Shown: positions 35,058-47,640 of the stretch, one piece after another
Numbering within the stretch: the first letter of the stretch is position 1
Layout of the letters: each line of letters opens with the position of its first letter
Source of the DNA: Ottelia alismoides
Lineage: Eukaryota > Streptophyta > Magnoliopsida > Alismatales > Hydrocharitaceae
Direction: 5' to 3'
Length of the DNA: 64,000 nt
Assembly (NCBI GenBank): GCA_037367405.1
Contig: JAZKJV010010616.1
Coordinates: forward strand, 1,203,501-1,267,500
Program-made: the position numbers and the translations under genes
The notes under the pieces: model-generated
Seen by the model: only the letters and a program-made list of their open reading frames with translations
What the model was told of the DNA's origin: nothing
Database searches by the model: none

Positions 35058-35471
35058 GTGCTGCCCCTTGTTGTCAGTTTTCTGTACTTAGGACGTACTT
35101 TGTCCTAAGTATAGGGGAGTGTGCACCCCGAGTTTCTTCTATTCTTTTTGATCCCTTTCATTGTCTCCTCTTCTTGTCTATACTTAGAGATATTTTACCC
35201 TAAGTATAGGAGGAGACAATCTGAGTACGATCTGTTCATTCCCACCCTTGACCCTCCCTGCGTTGTGTATAGTCTGTTATACTTAGGATTACTTGATCCT
35301 AAGTATAGGGGGGACGGTCAACTTCTCATTGGTTCGTTTATTTATTCTTTGGACTTGCCTAAACTCAGTACGAGTTATGTCTTCTCTTTTCTCTCTGATC
35401 TATGAGGACATAGCTCAAGCTAAGTATAGGGGGTCGTATATACATGTATATACTTTGGCCATAACTCGTAC
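35058..35471 (+). repeat. Ath1 3' UTR hairpin series with polypurine-like motifs
   Basis: Four structured units. (1) TACTTAGGAC (35085-35094) pairs with GTCCTAAGTA (35102-35111), with outer arms GGTGC..CCCCT and AGGGG..GCACC. (2) TATACTTAG (35179-35187) pairs with CTAAGTATA (35200-35208), inside TTGTCTCCTC (35161) and GAGGAGACAA (35210). (3) TATACTTAGGAT (35278-35289) pairs with ATCCTAAGTATA (35296-35307). (4) GTACGAGTTATG (35368-35379) pairs with CATAACTCGTAC (35460-35471). Each unit holds CTAAGTATAGGGG or near copies, the same motif as the real polypurine tract. Ath2 has an equivalent series. Confidence 0.85.
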
Positions 35472-37387
35472 TTTCGTATTTTCTTAATAATATGGCAAAT
35501 TATTCTTTAAAATTCATTAAAAACCCGAATAAAAAGATGTGATTATTCCTCAAATTCTTTTTAGATATACTGATCAATAAATCAGGTGAAAATATTTTTT
35601 GCAAAATGTTTGAAAAATAGTTTGAAAATCTTTGTGAAAAATCTTTTGAAAATTATTTGTTAAACATTTTGTTACATGTTTTCAACCTTTGTAAAAATAT
35701 TTTGATTGTAAAATTTATTTTCTTTGTGTGAAATAAAATGTTTGAAAAAAGATTTGCAAATGGTTTGAAAAATGGTTGCAAAAATATTTTGAAAAATCTA
35801 TACATACTGTTTGGAAAACCTTTGCAAAATGATTTTCAAATGTGTGTACATGTTTGTAAAAACTGGTTGTAAAAATTATTTTGGACTATAGATCTCAAAA
35901 TTGTTTGAAAAACCTTTGTCAAATAAGTTTGAGGAATACTTACCTCCCACCTAAAATTCCTTATTATATATACTTATAAAATTGATCACTTACCCTGTAA
36001 ATTCTTAAAAATCCACTTTTTGTAAATATAAGAAGCATTCCCGTGTAAATATTTTAACCCAGCTTTTAGCCAAAACCTTTTTATTTTCAAAAATCCCAAA
36101 AACATTTGCAAATTAAAATCCAAAAACATTTGAAAAATCTTTTTGAAAAATCTAAAAATTGCATATGCATCATCATCATCATCTATTCAAAAACCCATAA
36201 AAAGTTCAAAATCTTTGAAAATTGCATCACAAAAAAATATTTTCTGCATAGCATTGCATAGCATGAGCATTTTTCGGACTGAGTTTGATAGTTGAACAAG
36301 TCTAAGTAAAATCTGAAGATTGGAGCTTGATTGGACCCTAAAATCTACCTAATAACATGAACCTTATAGGAACTGGGTTTGAGGTACTTCAGGTCTAGTT
36401 GACTTAATTCTTTGAGAATCACGAGACTTGGTTCAATGGATTCTTGGTTGCCTAAGTAGAGTATTTCGGAATACACGCACGACTCTTGTTGATAATGACC
36501 TAACTTGGACACCTGCACCTTTCACATGGCTCAACTCAGTTGGAGTGGTGAGGGGATTGGATTTGCCGATATGAGATGCACACAAGTGGAAACATTTGTC
36601 CTCCTCTAGGGAGGGAAGTGCACCCCAACCTGTCCAGTGATTAGGAAGTCTAAAGACAGGAGGCTGTGGGTTGCGATAAAGCTTCAAAAGAGGGACATCC
36701 TACTGGCTCAAGAGGAAAAACTCCTGATGTAAATGCTGTTGTGAATAGTATTAAAAAAAAGTGTTCAGGCATGTACAAAAATAAAAAGCCTGCAAAGTAT
36801 GTACAAATGTTGTAAAGCCAATAAGCAAGCTTGAGTTCCAAAGTCAAATATGTGAGCCTGCAGCAGGATGACTTGACTACACTGGTCTTGCATCCTAGGA
36901 TAGGTAGTTACACTGGCTATCGTCCATTCTTTTCTTCACCCCCTCCTCTTGAGCTGGTTGCCACTTGAACTTAGAAGGGAATACCCCGCTCTTTGAGGAT
37001 GGAGTTGTTGGATTGGGGAATCATTGGGTTGTCGTACTGGAGAAGTCAGTTTCTTTGTCAGTCTAGTTGAGGAGAGCCACCATCACTTACACTGTACGAG
37101 GCAGACTCATAGTCGTATGGGTTTGCGTATGAATTGAGATATTTCTGACCTGGCTATTGAGGAGACTTGAGCAGAGTTTTGGGATTCTCAAGGACTGTTG
37201 GATTTCAAATTCGGTTCTCATTAAGGTTCCGCCCGCACTAAAATTCCAAAGGACCGACTTAAGCTCCAAACTTTGATTTTGTGAAGACAAGTTTGATAAT
37301 TAAACTAAATCCAAGTTCTTCTTTTTCTTTTCTTTCTTTTTCTTTTTGCACTTATTGCATAAGTGTTTGCTCGGGACTAGCAAAGGT
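35472..37387 (+). mobile_element. Ath1 3' untranslated region
   Basis: No gene longer than about 100 codons and no env-like frame. 35570-36250 is a low-complexity block built from variants of TTTGAAAAAT and TTTGCAAAAT. 36260-37390 is ordinary sequence matched in part on the minus strand of Ath2 (48270-48620). A pyrimidine-rich run (37317-37347) precedes the polypurine tract. Confidence 0.85.
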
Positions 37388-37401
37388 AAAGTATAGGGGG
37401 A
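37388..37401 (+). other. Ath1 polypurine tract
   Basis: AAAGTATAGGGGGA directly before the 3' LTR start TGATGAATCC at 37402. Confidence 0.93.
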
Positions 37402-40400
37402 TGATGAATCCACATTTCATCATCTTTATTCTATCATTTTGGCATCAAAAACCCTAGCAAATGCCTGTAAATAGTATTAAATCCACCATCTTAGCATGCA
37501 TGCATGTACATCCAAATAGTGTATAAAATAGTGTAAATAAAGCCAAAATTATAGAATAAATAAAAGAAAAGAAAAAGAATAAAATATTGTAAATATTTTA
37601 TGATCCAAAACCCCGAGACCTAGGCATCTTGATGAATAGGTCGACCGGGAAAAAAGTAGGGGGAGATAAGGGTCAAATACCTGTTCATTTCATTCATTCT
37701 TTATTCATTTTGGGACCTATTTTTGGTTCCTCTTTTGATACATCAAACAAAGAAACTTTTTACATAAAAGTTGTAGATAATTTAATAAAGAAAAATACAA
37801 AATTGATTTCACTGAAAAATAATACACAGATAAAAAGTTATGGTCTGAATAAGATTCCAAAACTCCAACTTCCCAGACCTGTATCTCACAAATGAAAACT
37901 CCAAATGTACCAAACTCACCTTTAATTGTATATAGAATAAAATGGTATTCAATGGTGGTGGTTTCGCATTTGGCGGAGCTACGGTTTGAAAGTTGAGTTT
38001 TGGACCCACATTGTACAATTGTACTGATTAAAATATTCCATTTATTATTTATTCATTATTTTTGTATTTTTGTATTTTTATAATACTACTTACAATAAGT
38101 ATGTATATTAAAATCAGAATAAAAATGCAAAGAAAACTCAAAATAAAAAAATACTTGTATGTACAAAACCCAGGTATTATACCTATACTCGTACCTATAT
38201 AAAGTATACTTATATTTTATTCAATATGCAAAAAATATTAGAAAAATAAAATAAAAATACAACTAAGTGTATACAAGTATTTTATAATTTTATAAAATAC
38301 TAAATAAAAATAATAAAATTAAAATACACAAAATAAAAATAAAAGACTAAAATATATAGGTATTATACCTATAAGGGGCATAATAGGTAACTCATAAAAA
38401 TATATTCCATAAAAATAATTAAAAATCATAATAAAATACTACATAAAATAACAAATATTTTTTATTTAATAATCATAATTTAATTCGGACTTTTTCTATT
38501 TTTAAATGAATTAATAAAAGTTTAAATCAGGGTTTTTCCTGGTTGGTCCACGTGGACCAACCAGGCGCAAACCCGAGTTGACCCTGGTCAACTAGGTGTC
38601 ATAGACCCATGTGGACTCTGACAGTCTCGTTTTTGCTACGCCTTTGTGGATTTTTTGAGGCCTAATATTTCATCCTTTGAGGATGATTCCTTCTGCAAAT
38701 ATGTTCCTCGATCATCCCTCTAGCTCGCCCATGAATATCCTTGGCCTTTGGACCCGAGATTTGTGAGATAATCCTCGATCTAGGAGCCTCGCCAGTCATG
38801 GGGTCAAACCAAATATATGGAGCCCTCCACTTTCCATTTGAATTTGAACACCTTCGGTCCACCCTTCCTTGCTCCTCTCGTGCTCCAAGCACTCCTGGAG
38901 GTGACAGCTCCCACACCGTGCATTCAGCCAAGGCAAAGGAAGCCGGAGGCGTCTCCACCACCTCCCGCAACTCCGGCGGTTGAGGTACCCTCCCCTCCGG
39001 TCTACACCATCGAGGAAGCCATATCCCACCTTTATTTTCGTTGCATTTTGTTTCCCATTTTCTTAGCTTTAAAAGCCCTCAAGAAATTTCTAAATCCATC
39101 GAGTAATTTGCCCAATTTCATCTCCTCGCCGGAGCGCAACTCCGGTCGAGCACCAACCCATCGTTTCGCGCCGCCTCTTCACCACTGCAGGGTCCAGGCA
39201 ACTTGTCCTGGACCCTTTCACTTCGTTTTGCAGGTCAAACGCCGTTGACTCGAGCCTGGGAGCCATTTTGACACTCGCCGGAGCTCGGCTGAGCTCTATA
39301 GCTCCGCCACCCTCTCGCGGGCAGCTCGGACACCACCGAGCTCTTTTGAAGCCCCCTGGAGATAGACCGGACCTCTGGGACCCTCCAGGCGCATTTTGGA
39401 GCCAAGAACATTACCGGAGGAGGAGAAACACCTCGGAGAACTTCGGCTCATCGGAGTTCTTCTGCGGTTCTTGCTCCAGCCTTCGCCGCTGTCGGATCGA
39501 GGAGGAGCTCCAGAAGCTACAGCCACCGTTGGATCTGAGGGAGCCTAGCCGTTGATCTTCATCACCTGATCTAATCTTCGTCGTCCACGCGCGAACCGTC
39601 ATCGGGCTTCCCCGTGCTGCCACGTGGATAAGTGGATCCATCCGCGCCGTTCATCAACGCTCGTGCGAGGGAATTTTGCAAGTATACCCACACACCTTTT
39701 CTGATTTTATTTTAGTCCTGAAACTTTCCTTGGTAGTGTAAAATTTTGTTGTAAAATTTGCAAGTAGGCCCTCGAACTTTCCATATTTGTAGTTAGGTCC
39801 TCGGCCACGTCACCTCACGTGACCTGTTCACTTGAGGTGTGGGCATTTTGCAACGAGGCCCTCGACCCTTTTGTTATTTCATTTCAGTACCAAAATTTGT
39901 AGCATTAAACTTTTGGGAATATTGCATGTGAGCCCCCAGTAGTTTTTGAAATTACATTTCAGTCCTTCCCAAGCGCGTGCAAGTCATGCGCCCTGGTGGA
40001 CATTTTGTGTCGATCTCCTTGCGGGTTTGAACATTTGTGTTTAGTCCATAAATTCAAATATTAAGTGTTATATTTTGTGGAAAATTGCTTGTATGCCCCT
40101 GGACTTTTGTGTATTTGCATATATACCCTGCCAGGCTGTGACATCTTTGTGAACTTGTCTGATTTATTTAAGGCATCATTTGTAACTTGAAAAATTCCAC
40201 AAAAAATTTCTAAGCTCCTGTTAACTTGTACTTTCACGCCATATTTTTAGATTTCATTTTTTTGCATTTTCATATTTATTAAAAATAAAAAACATGCAGT
40301 TTTCATACTGTTTGCATTAGAAAACCCATAAAAATTAGAAAAACGTTTTGAAAAATTCCAAAAAAATTATATTTTGTGTGTTTTGTCATCTACTAGTGTC

Positions 40401-41222
40401 AGTCCAAAAACCGCTAAAAATTGCAAAAGAAAAATCTTAAAAATTAGAAAACCCTAAAAATCTCTATAAAAATCTAGAAAATCATAGAAAAATCACAAAA
40501 ATACAAACCCAATTGATGTGTCTTCCATGTTTTATTTTCTATATTTTAAAATTAATTTGAGGAATTTTAGGTACTATTTATTATTTTTCAACCTCATTTT
40601 AATCTCGTCCAGCAAGTATATTCACCGTTTTCTTGTGTTTTGCCTATTTAAAATACCAAAAATATTTTGAAAAAACCCCCAAAAATCACAAAAATAGTAG
40701 AAAATTATAAAAAGACCAAAAATATTTTATTTCCTAATTTTTGTCTATTTTTACCTATTCATAGAAATGCTCTACTCCCCTCTTTCCCTATATTATATAT
40801 ATATATATCCCTATATTGAAACGAGAAATATAAAAATATAAAATATAAAAAGAAATTAAAAAATCAGTAAAAATAAAATCAAAATACAAATTAAAAATTA
40901 AAAATATATACATATAAAAATTAAAAACCCACAAAAATCTTTGCCTTGCATAGTGTAGACAACACACTCACATTCACTCACATGCACATTTGTTTGATCT
41001 GCCCTGTTAGCTCCCTGTGTTCGAACTCTCTGCATACTTGCTCTATACATCTTTTGTGCAGAGTTAAAAATAAATTTTAACTTCACATTTATTTCTTATT
41101 GCTTGATCTATAGTGTGGGTTAATTGTTGATTAAATACGAGATCCATTTGTAGTGGTCAACACACCGACTGTTGACTCGCCTTGTGAGTCAATACGACCG
41201 CTCTTGAATTTCGTGTTTATCA
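37402..41222 (+). mobile_element. Ath1 3' LTR (3.8 kb)
   Basis: It starts TGATGAATCC and ends ...GTGTTTATCA, followed by the target duplication ATATG. It is nearly the same as 22716-26384, with scattered substitutions and small indels. It keeps about 150 bp (near 37976-38130) that the 5' LTR has lost. The G-box palindrome is at 38538-38565 and the TA-rich promoter region at 40789-40808. Confidence 0.96.
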
Positions 41223-41227
41223 ATATG

Positions 41228-41412
41228 GTACTGACCTATCTAAAGGGATAACACCTCAAAGAGTTGAGGAAGTAAATGCTAGAACTACTTGCACTTGTGC
41301 ATTAGTTACAAGAAGCTGAGTGTATGCTAGATGTGTACAAAAACCAGATATCTGCCTTGCGGTAGGACTAGTAAAGTGTTGCCAATCCTACTATGGAGAG
41401 AAAACACTTGAT
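41228..41412 (+). pseudogene. CopC RT tail, right of the Ath1 insertion
   Basis: It continues the RT broken at 22710 and matches CopB 9075-9257 (GTACTGACCTATCT..., with the VEEVNAR-like segment). It ends at the deletion junction TGCAG (41413-41417). Confidence 0.9.
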
Positions 41413-43142
41413 TGCAGGATGTACAAGTATTGGGAGTACCTGAGGGTTATGTGATCATAAACGATTGTATAACCATGATGCTTCCATTCCTAGGGAGTGA
41501 TGAAATGGGTCTGGATTTTAGTGAATCCTCTCAGTAGAGAAGTGATCTGATCTTGGTCCAAATGTTAGACATTGATCTGAATGTGATTCATATGCAATGA
41601 GAAGATTAGATTTGCGGTCTTGCTTTAATCAAGCATCTATGGGAGGCCTGCGATCTGGATTTGAGATATGATCTCAATATCCAAGTCACTATACATGGAA
41701 CAATACAATCGCCCTGTCTTTATCTCCAAGTATTCGCGGAGAAAGCGCATTATCCTTGAAAGAGTTCAGGATAATTTCATTGTTGATATGTGTATCCGAG
41801 CATTGAGAAAATAGATAATTAAATGTGATTTAATTATCATGATTAATATGAATTCGATTCATATTATAAAGAGAGCTATCTTAGATAATTAAATGTGATT
41901 TGATTATCAAAGATAAAAATAATGTGAATGTGATTCATATTATTTGGGCACATGAGAATAGAGATCCAAGATGATTAAATGTGATTTAATTATCATGGAT
42001 ATGATTAATATGGATAGCAATATCCATATTAGTCATATATATTATAAATCTGATTTATAATATATAAGAGAGAGCTATTTGTAATTTACATTTTTTAATT
42101 AAATGTTGATGTGATATGGATTCACATTGGATAATTAATTGAAAATGTAATTCACATTTTATTTTGGGTTGTGAATATGATTCACAATTTTCCAATGGCA
42201 AGATTGCAATATTCACAAAATAATTATCAATTATTTTTGTAGAATAATTTACAACAAGTGTTGTTGTAAATCTTGGAGATTTTCATGGAATAATGTAATC
42301 TCATGAGATCTCATGAGATTATATGAGATTGCCACCAAATCCAATATTATGGAAGGAGGCAATATTCATTCCATAATCTCCATGCTTGATTGATTTAATT
42401 TGGGATTGATTTATATTGATTTATCAATATAGATTTAATCTAAATTAAATTAATTGTTGTTAGTTTTTACCAACACAAATCTTAGCCATTAAAAGAAACA
42501 CAATCAATGAGAGTCATTGGATTTGTGTTGTCCCATGGATTGAGATCCATGGACCCCAAAATGTTATAAAAGGAGAGGCACCCCATTGCTCTTATTTACA
42601 GTGAAGCATCTCTCTCTCTCTCTCTTTCTCTCTACATGTCAGCCCTCACTCTTCTTCTCTCATGGTCGTCCACCATGGATGCCCTAGAGGAAGTCTCCAT
42701 CACCGCAGCATCATCATCATGCTGCCCGACCCTTTCCTCGTGGATCTCTGTCTCCTTCGGTGCACTTCGCTCGTGAAGAAGAGATCGGATCTTGTGTGTC
42801 GAGATCAGGAGATCCACCGCTTGGATCATCAACATGGATTGCGAGAAGCACGCAGTTCATCCCCGCGCTCGCAAGCGTCTCCTCCATCGAATCGGACTTG
42901 AGACAGGAGGTCTCTTTGTTTAGAGACTCGATCGCAACCACGCTTATAGAGGTAATCCTATTACTTGTTTGTGGTTTAGACGAAAGATCCGAGAAGTGTT
43001 CTTGGATCATGTGGTTTCGTCGCATGAAAATTTTTTTAATTTCCGTTGCATAGAACAACTAGTCCGACTAGTCGTTCTTCATCGTTTTCGATACGATGCT
43101 TACGCTTCCGTGATGCGCTTGAGGATCTAACCATATCCTTCA
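41413..43142 (+). mobile_element. CopC 3' LTR, 5'-truncated
   Basis: It matches CopC 5' LTR 16285-18021. The last roughly 230 bp of the interior and the first 880 bp of the LTR are missing. The end ...CATATCCTTCA is intact and followed by the target duplication GGATT. It contains the palindrome 42533-42552 and TATAAAAGG 42565-42573 with the same 12-bp spacing, so its promoter part is complete. Confidence 0.95.
42533..42573 (+). promoter_or_regulatory. CopC 3' LTR core promoter
   Basis: CCATGGAT-TGAG-ATCCATGG, 12 bp, TATAAAAGG. If active it would read outwards into the Ath3 LTR. Confidence 0.7.
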
Positions 43143-43147
43143 GGATT

Positions 43148-44630
43148 AAGGAGGAAGATGAATAGGAGAAGGGTGAAGAACTACCTCGATATGTCGTGCT
43201 CAATAGCAGGCGGACTGGAGCTCAAGCAGCTGATGGGAGAGTTGTAACAAGGGTAGGTAACCCTTGGGTCTCACCCGTGATGATACTCTCCAGCTGTTGT
43301 CACGAGATGAATAGGCAGAAGGGCGGATGCCCCCTATCTGAGTAGGTGGGGGTCAATTTATAGGAGAAGAGGGCTTGGGGGTTACACCGTCGTCGTAATG
43401 GCCGTAGGAGGCAAGGGCGTTACAAGGAGGAGAGGAGGCAGTCGATTATGGAAGAGGATGGAAGGGGACATTGTAGGAAGAGGAGAGGCGCATGGAAGGG
43501 GAGAAAGGGGGTCACGTGCTAAGCACATGACCCAAGAAAGAGAGATGAGAGAGATGATGTGGGGTGACACGTGGCATGCCCAGGGGCTGCCACGTGGCCC
43601 CCAAAAAAAATTCAAAATAAAAAAGAGAAAGAAAATAGAAAAAAATAGGAGGAGACCTCGAATTGAAGAATTTCCTTCAAAAAATTGTTTCACTGAACGA
43701 GATCTACAATTTTCATTAAGGACCCATGAGAAAAAGAGGTCATCTGTGTGAAGTGGACTTTTTGGTGGTTATCCATGTGTATATAAAACTGGATTTTGGG
43801 GGTTTTGTAATTTTTTAAGTGATTTTAAAAGGGATGAAAAATCTAGAAAAAATACGATAAAATACAAGAAAATTAATTACACACTAATTTGTTTTTTTTT
43901 GGATTTTTAATAAATAAAAAAGTTGGAAAATAAAATAGAAGTATGAAACATACAATTTTTGTACAGACTGACAACGGACACCCAGACACAATCAGTTTCT
44001 TTGATTTTAGTTTTAATCTAGATTTGGATTTTTGTGTCGCTTATTAAAGCTTTCATCAAATGATACAAGTGAATAAGAAATAAAATTAAAAGTGTTAACT
44101 CTGTACATAAAAACTTTGGTCAAAAATAGCAAAAACTTAAAATGCGCAAAAGAGACGCAAAACCCAACTTTCTCATATGAGCTCCGAATTTTACGAAATT
44201 GGTCTTGTTTTGAAGGTATTGGGAAATGGAGTACTTTAAAAATGAGTAGACCAAAATCGAATACTGTGTAAGGGAGATATGCTTTTTTTAGTCTGTCAGA
44301 TGTGAAATTAGACTTTGGGATCATTTGACACTTATTTGAGTTAGTAATTTTTTTGTATTTTTAATTTGATATTGTTAGTAATATCTACACAATGGAGGTA
44401 ATTTGGGGTCAATCGGAGTTAGGATGAATTAATTAAAAATATGAGAAGTTAGCAGCTTTTTGGGTTAATTTACACTTGGATTTTTTAATGCAATTATGCA
44501 TGATGAAATGCAAATATTATCTACACATGTATGTATGCTAATGATGCTCCATTATTGATTAAATGCATGTAAATTTTGGGGTACAGAGCCTAATTGATCA
44601 ATTTTAGCATGATGAATACGAGATTCATCA
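43148..44630 (-). mobile_element. Ath3 3' LTR, inner half
   Basis: Continues the LTR cut at 15404. On the minus strand it begins TGATGAATCTCGTATTCATCA at 44630, preceded by the polypurine tract. It includes a GC-rich block with two G-box cores CACGTG (near 43569 and 43591). Confidence 0.82.
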
Positions 44631-46418
44631 TACCCCTATACATAGACCATGCTTGTTCCCGAGCATTAATGAATGAATAACTTTGTTGAATATATCCCTG
44701 ACTGTGTAAGTGAATTTTCAAAGCTTAATTCATAGAAGACCCTTAATTTGAGTGATCCTAAAATTTGAGGCTCAACCATGCTCTAGTCAGAAGGAATCCA
44801 ACTTCTCTATTTATCAGACTCTCTACTTTTACATATATTATAAAGATATGATTTTTAGTGTACTGCATTCATGAGGGTCGAGTTGAGTCATCACCCAAGG
44901 TCCCAGTCCAGGAGACTCTCCTCTAGACCTAATCCTCAACACTAGGGAATAAGTTTGTTCTTGCTTCAGTCAACCGTCTCATTAGTTTTTCACTTTTGAA
45001 ATGTAGACGGACGGCCATATGATGGAGGGTATAGGATTGTGTATAATTTTCTCCCCCTCACGTTGGAATAAGGGGTCTCTCGAGTGCCTTTTTACTCAAC
45101 ACAAGTAGATTTTTAGTTTGTTGACAAATGTATACGTCAAGAGAATTTGGAGTCAGTTGTACTTGTTTTCCTGGGAATACACTGGGGTGTGTCTCTTTTG
45201 AGTATTTAAGATACCTTCGACACCCAAACTTGTAGCATTTACGATGCAGAGCCTTTTTTGGTGTCAGCCCGACTCCTTGGTCCTAATTAGCACTTGGTAC
45301 AAGTGGACACTTTGAAAATATTTGGGAGCGCTTGCCATTGATGGAAGATCGTTTATAATTTGATTTTGGATGATAGAGCTTGTTTTTGACATTTCTTTGA
45401 TTTTGTTGGCTATCTCCACTGCTTTTACCAAAAGTTGGGGCACACTGATCAACAATTATCATTAAGTTTCATCACACTCTGGAAGATGAACTTGTTCACA
45501 TACTGGCTAGGATTTTGCTGACACTCAGGTTTTCTGAAGCCTTTATTAACTTTATCCCATCCTCGAGAATCATTGGATCATATCTAAACTCAAATCTCTA
45601 GTCCCAGTTCCTCAATTGATATCTCAACTCATCTCATCAATCATGCAGTTGTGAAAGTGATTGTGCTGATCATATTCTTTTTGAAGGTGGAGATGAAGAG
45701 TGCAATATAGTGCTCAATCTTTCAAACTAGGGAAGTGTGGACTATTAAGTTGAAAACCCTAATGACTAAGGCATGTTAATTCAGACTCTCAAGATCTCAA
45801 AAATCAAGTATCCTCAAAAATCCTCAAGACTTGAGTGATAGTGAATGTGTCAGGAATATATCAACCAAGGAATGTATCAGATGCTTAATGAAATGGACCA
45901 TGAGTGACTTTTTACGCAAAAAGTTATTTATTTATTTATTTATTATTATTATTTTAAGAAAATAGGTATTATAAACATAATATACACTACCTGTACCCAT
46001 CCCCCATGTTAGATAAAAACGATTAAAGTACGAGCTATGGATAAAGTAGATAGAATATATACAAACATCCCCTATACTTAGTGTGTGCTATGTCCTCATG
46101 GTACAAAGTGAAATGTAGACATGTCTTGTACTATGTATAGCTGAGATAAGAAAAATAGAAGTCGACATGCCCCCCTATACTTATACTTTTGAGGGACCAA
46201 GCACGGAAGAAAAGGATGAAATGATGCAGGCGAGGGTGAACGGAAAGAATAGATGTGATGTATACACAATGATATCGGTCCCTTTATACTAAGTATTGGG
46301 GAACTGAGGGTGGGTTGATGGATATACATGAGAGCATTGGATTCAAAGAGGTTATCTATCTGGGCCATTCAAATCTTTCGTCAAACCCTATGCCCTGAGT
46401 GAAGGAGATCTATTCTAC
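44631..46418 (-). mobile_element. Ath3 polypurine tract and 3' untranslated region
   Basis: On the minus strand GTATAGGGGTA (44641-44631) abuts the LTR. The UTR has no gene. Decayed relatives of the hairpin motif (CCCCTATACTTA on the plus strand) occur near 46070, 46170 and 46285, next to the integrase end as in Ath1. A remnant of the outer arm (GTACGAGCTATGG, near 46028) is also visible. Confidence 0.75.
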
Positions 46419-47640
46419 TTATAATAATTGCTCGTTGGATTCGATAAAGTGTTTAAGTAGCTGACCGTTGACTATAGATGTATGTGTGTTATCAGCCGTC
46501 TCTAACATCTCAACACTACCATTATTGTGTACCTTTCTTACGATGAAGGGTCCCGTCCACTTTGATTTCAATTTACCTTGGAAAATTTTCAATTTTGCAT
46601 AAATTACCATACTTTCTGCCCTGGGACAAAGATCTTTGTTCGAATGTTATTGTCATGCCATATCTTTACTTTGTCCTTGTAAATGGTGTTGTTTCATAAG
46701 CATGATTTCGGATTTCAGATAGTTCATTCAAATCCATTTCTCAATTCTTCTTCCCTTGGTGACAGTTCCAATTAATCTTTTTGATTGCCCATTCTGATTT
46801 ATGCAGGAGTTTCGCGGGCAAATGGCATGGCTTTCCATATACCATTCGAAATGGGGAGGTGCCTAATGGGGTCTTATAAGCTGTCTTATAAGCCCATAGA
46901 AACTGGTCCAGGAGTTGGGAGCAGTTCTTCGTATCAGGGTAGACCAGCTTCTATAAAATTCCTTTAACCTCCCTGTTTTACACCTCGGCCATGCAATTGG
47001 ATTGTGGATGGTAAGGACTAGCGACACGATGCACGATGTCGTATTCCTTAGTCAACTTCTTCACCTCTCGGTTGACAATGTGGCTACCCCCATCAGATTT
47101 TAATACTTTTGGAATTCCAAACCTTAAAATAATATTATATATCAAAAACTTACAAAAAGTTTTGCTATCTGCTTCTCGAGTAGGTATAGCCTCCACTCAC
47201 CTAGATAAATAATCTACTGTGAGAAGAATATATTTAAATCCTTGACTATTAGGAATGGACCCATAAAGTCAATTCTCCATGCGTCAAATACATCACAGAC
47301 GATCACTGGTTGCATAGGCATGGCATCTTTGGAACCAATGGTCCCTCCCATTCTCTGACAGATTGGGCACGACCTGGCAAAATTGTAAGCATCTTTAAAC
47401 AAGATCGGCCAGTAAAATCTACATTGTAGTATCTTCTCAGTGGTCCTCTTCCCAGAATGATGTCCTCCCACCTCCAGGATATGGCAGAGATTGAGGATGC
47501 TTTGGTATTCCTCTTGAGGAATACATCTTCTCCACATGCAATCCGACCCTTTAAAGAAAAGGAATGGATCCTCTCAATGGTAGTGTCTCGCTTCAGATAT
47601 GAGTCGATCGATTTTATTCATGGTCCGACCCTGAGGAACT
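46419..47640 (-). pseudogene. pol: Ath3 integrase (decayed)
   Basis: The minus frames 47537-47214 and 47196-46978 hold the zinc region (CHILEVGGHHSGKRTTEK ... CPIC), FDAWRIDFMGPF with the first Asp, KSDGGSH with the second Asp, and the Glu after NCMAEV. A third frame (46610-46419) has KSKWTGPFIVRKVHNNGS, the GPY/F-type C-terminus. Stops and frame changes separate these parts. It is more diverged from Ath1 and Ath2 than they are from each other. Confidence 0.88.

Noticed and set aside
34900..37387. Possible env-like gene, as reported for some Athila elements
   Set aside because: No frame above about 117 codons, no signal peptide plus transmembrane layout. The 35121 and 34850 frames are pyrimidine-rich UTR sequence covering the hairpins.
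43382..43751. Frames on both strands near 43.4-43.75 kb
   Set aside because: Within the Ath3 LTR inner half; purine-rich composition explains both.
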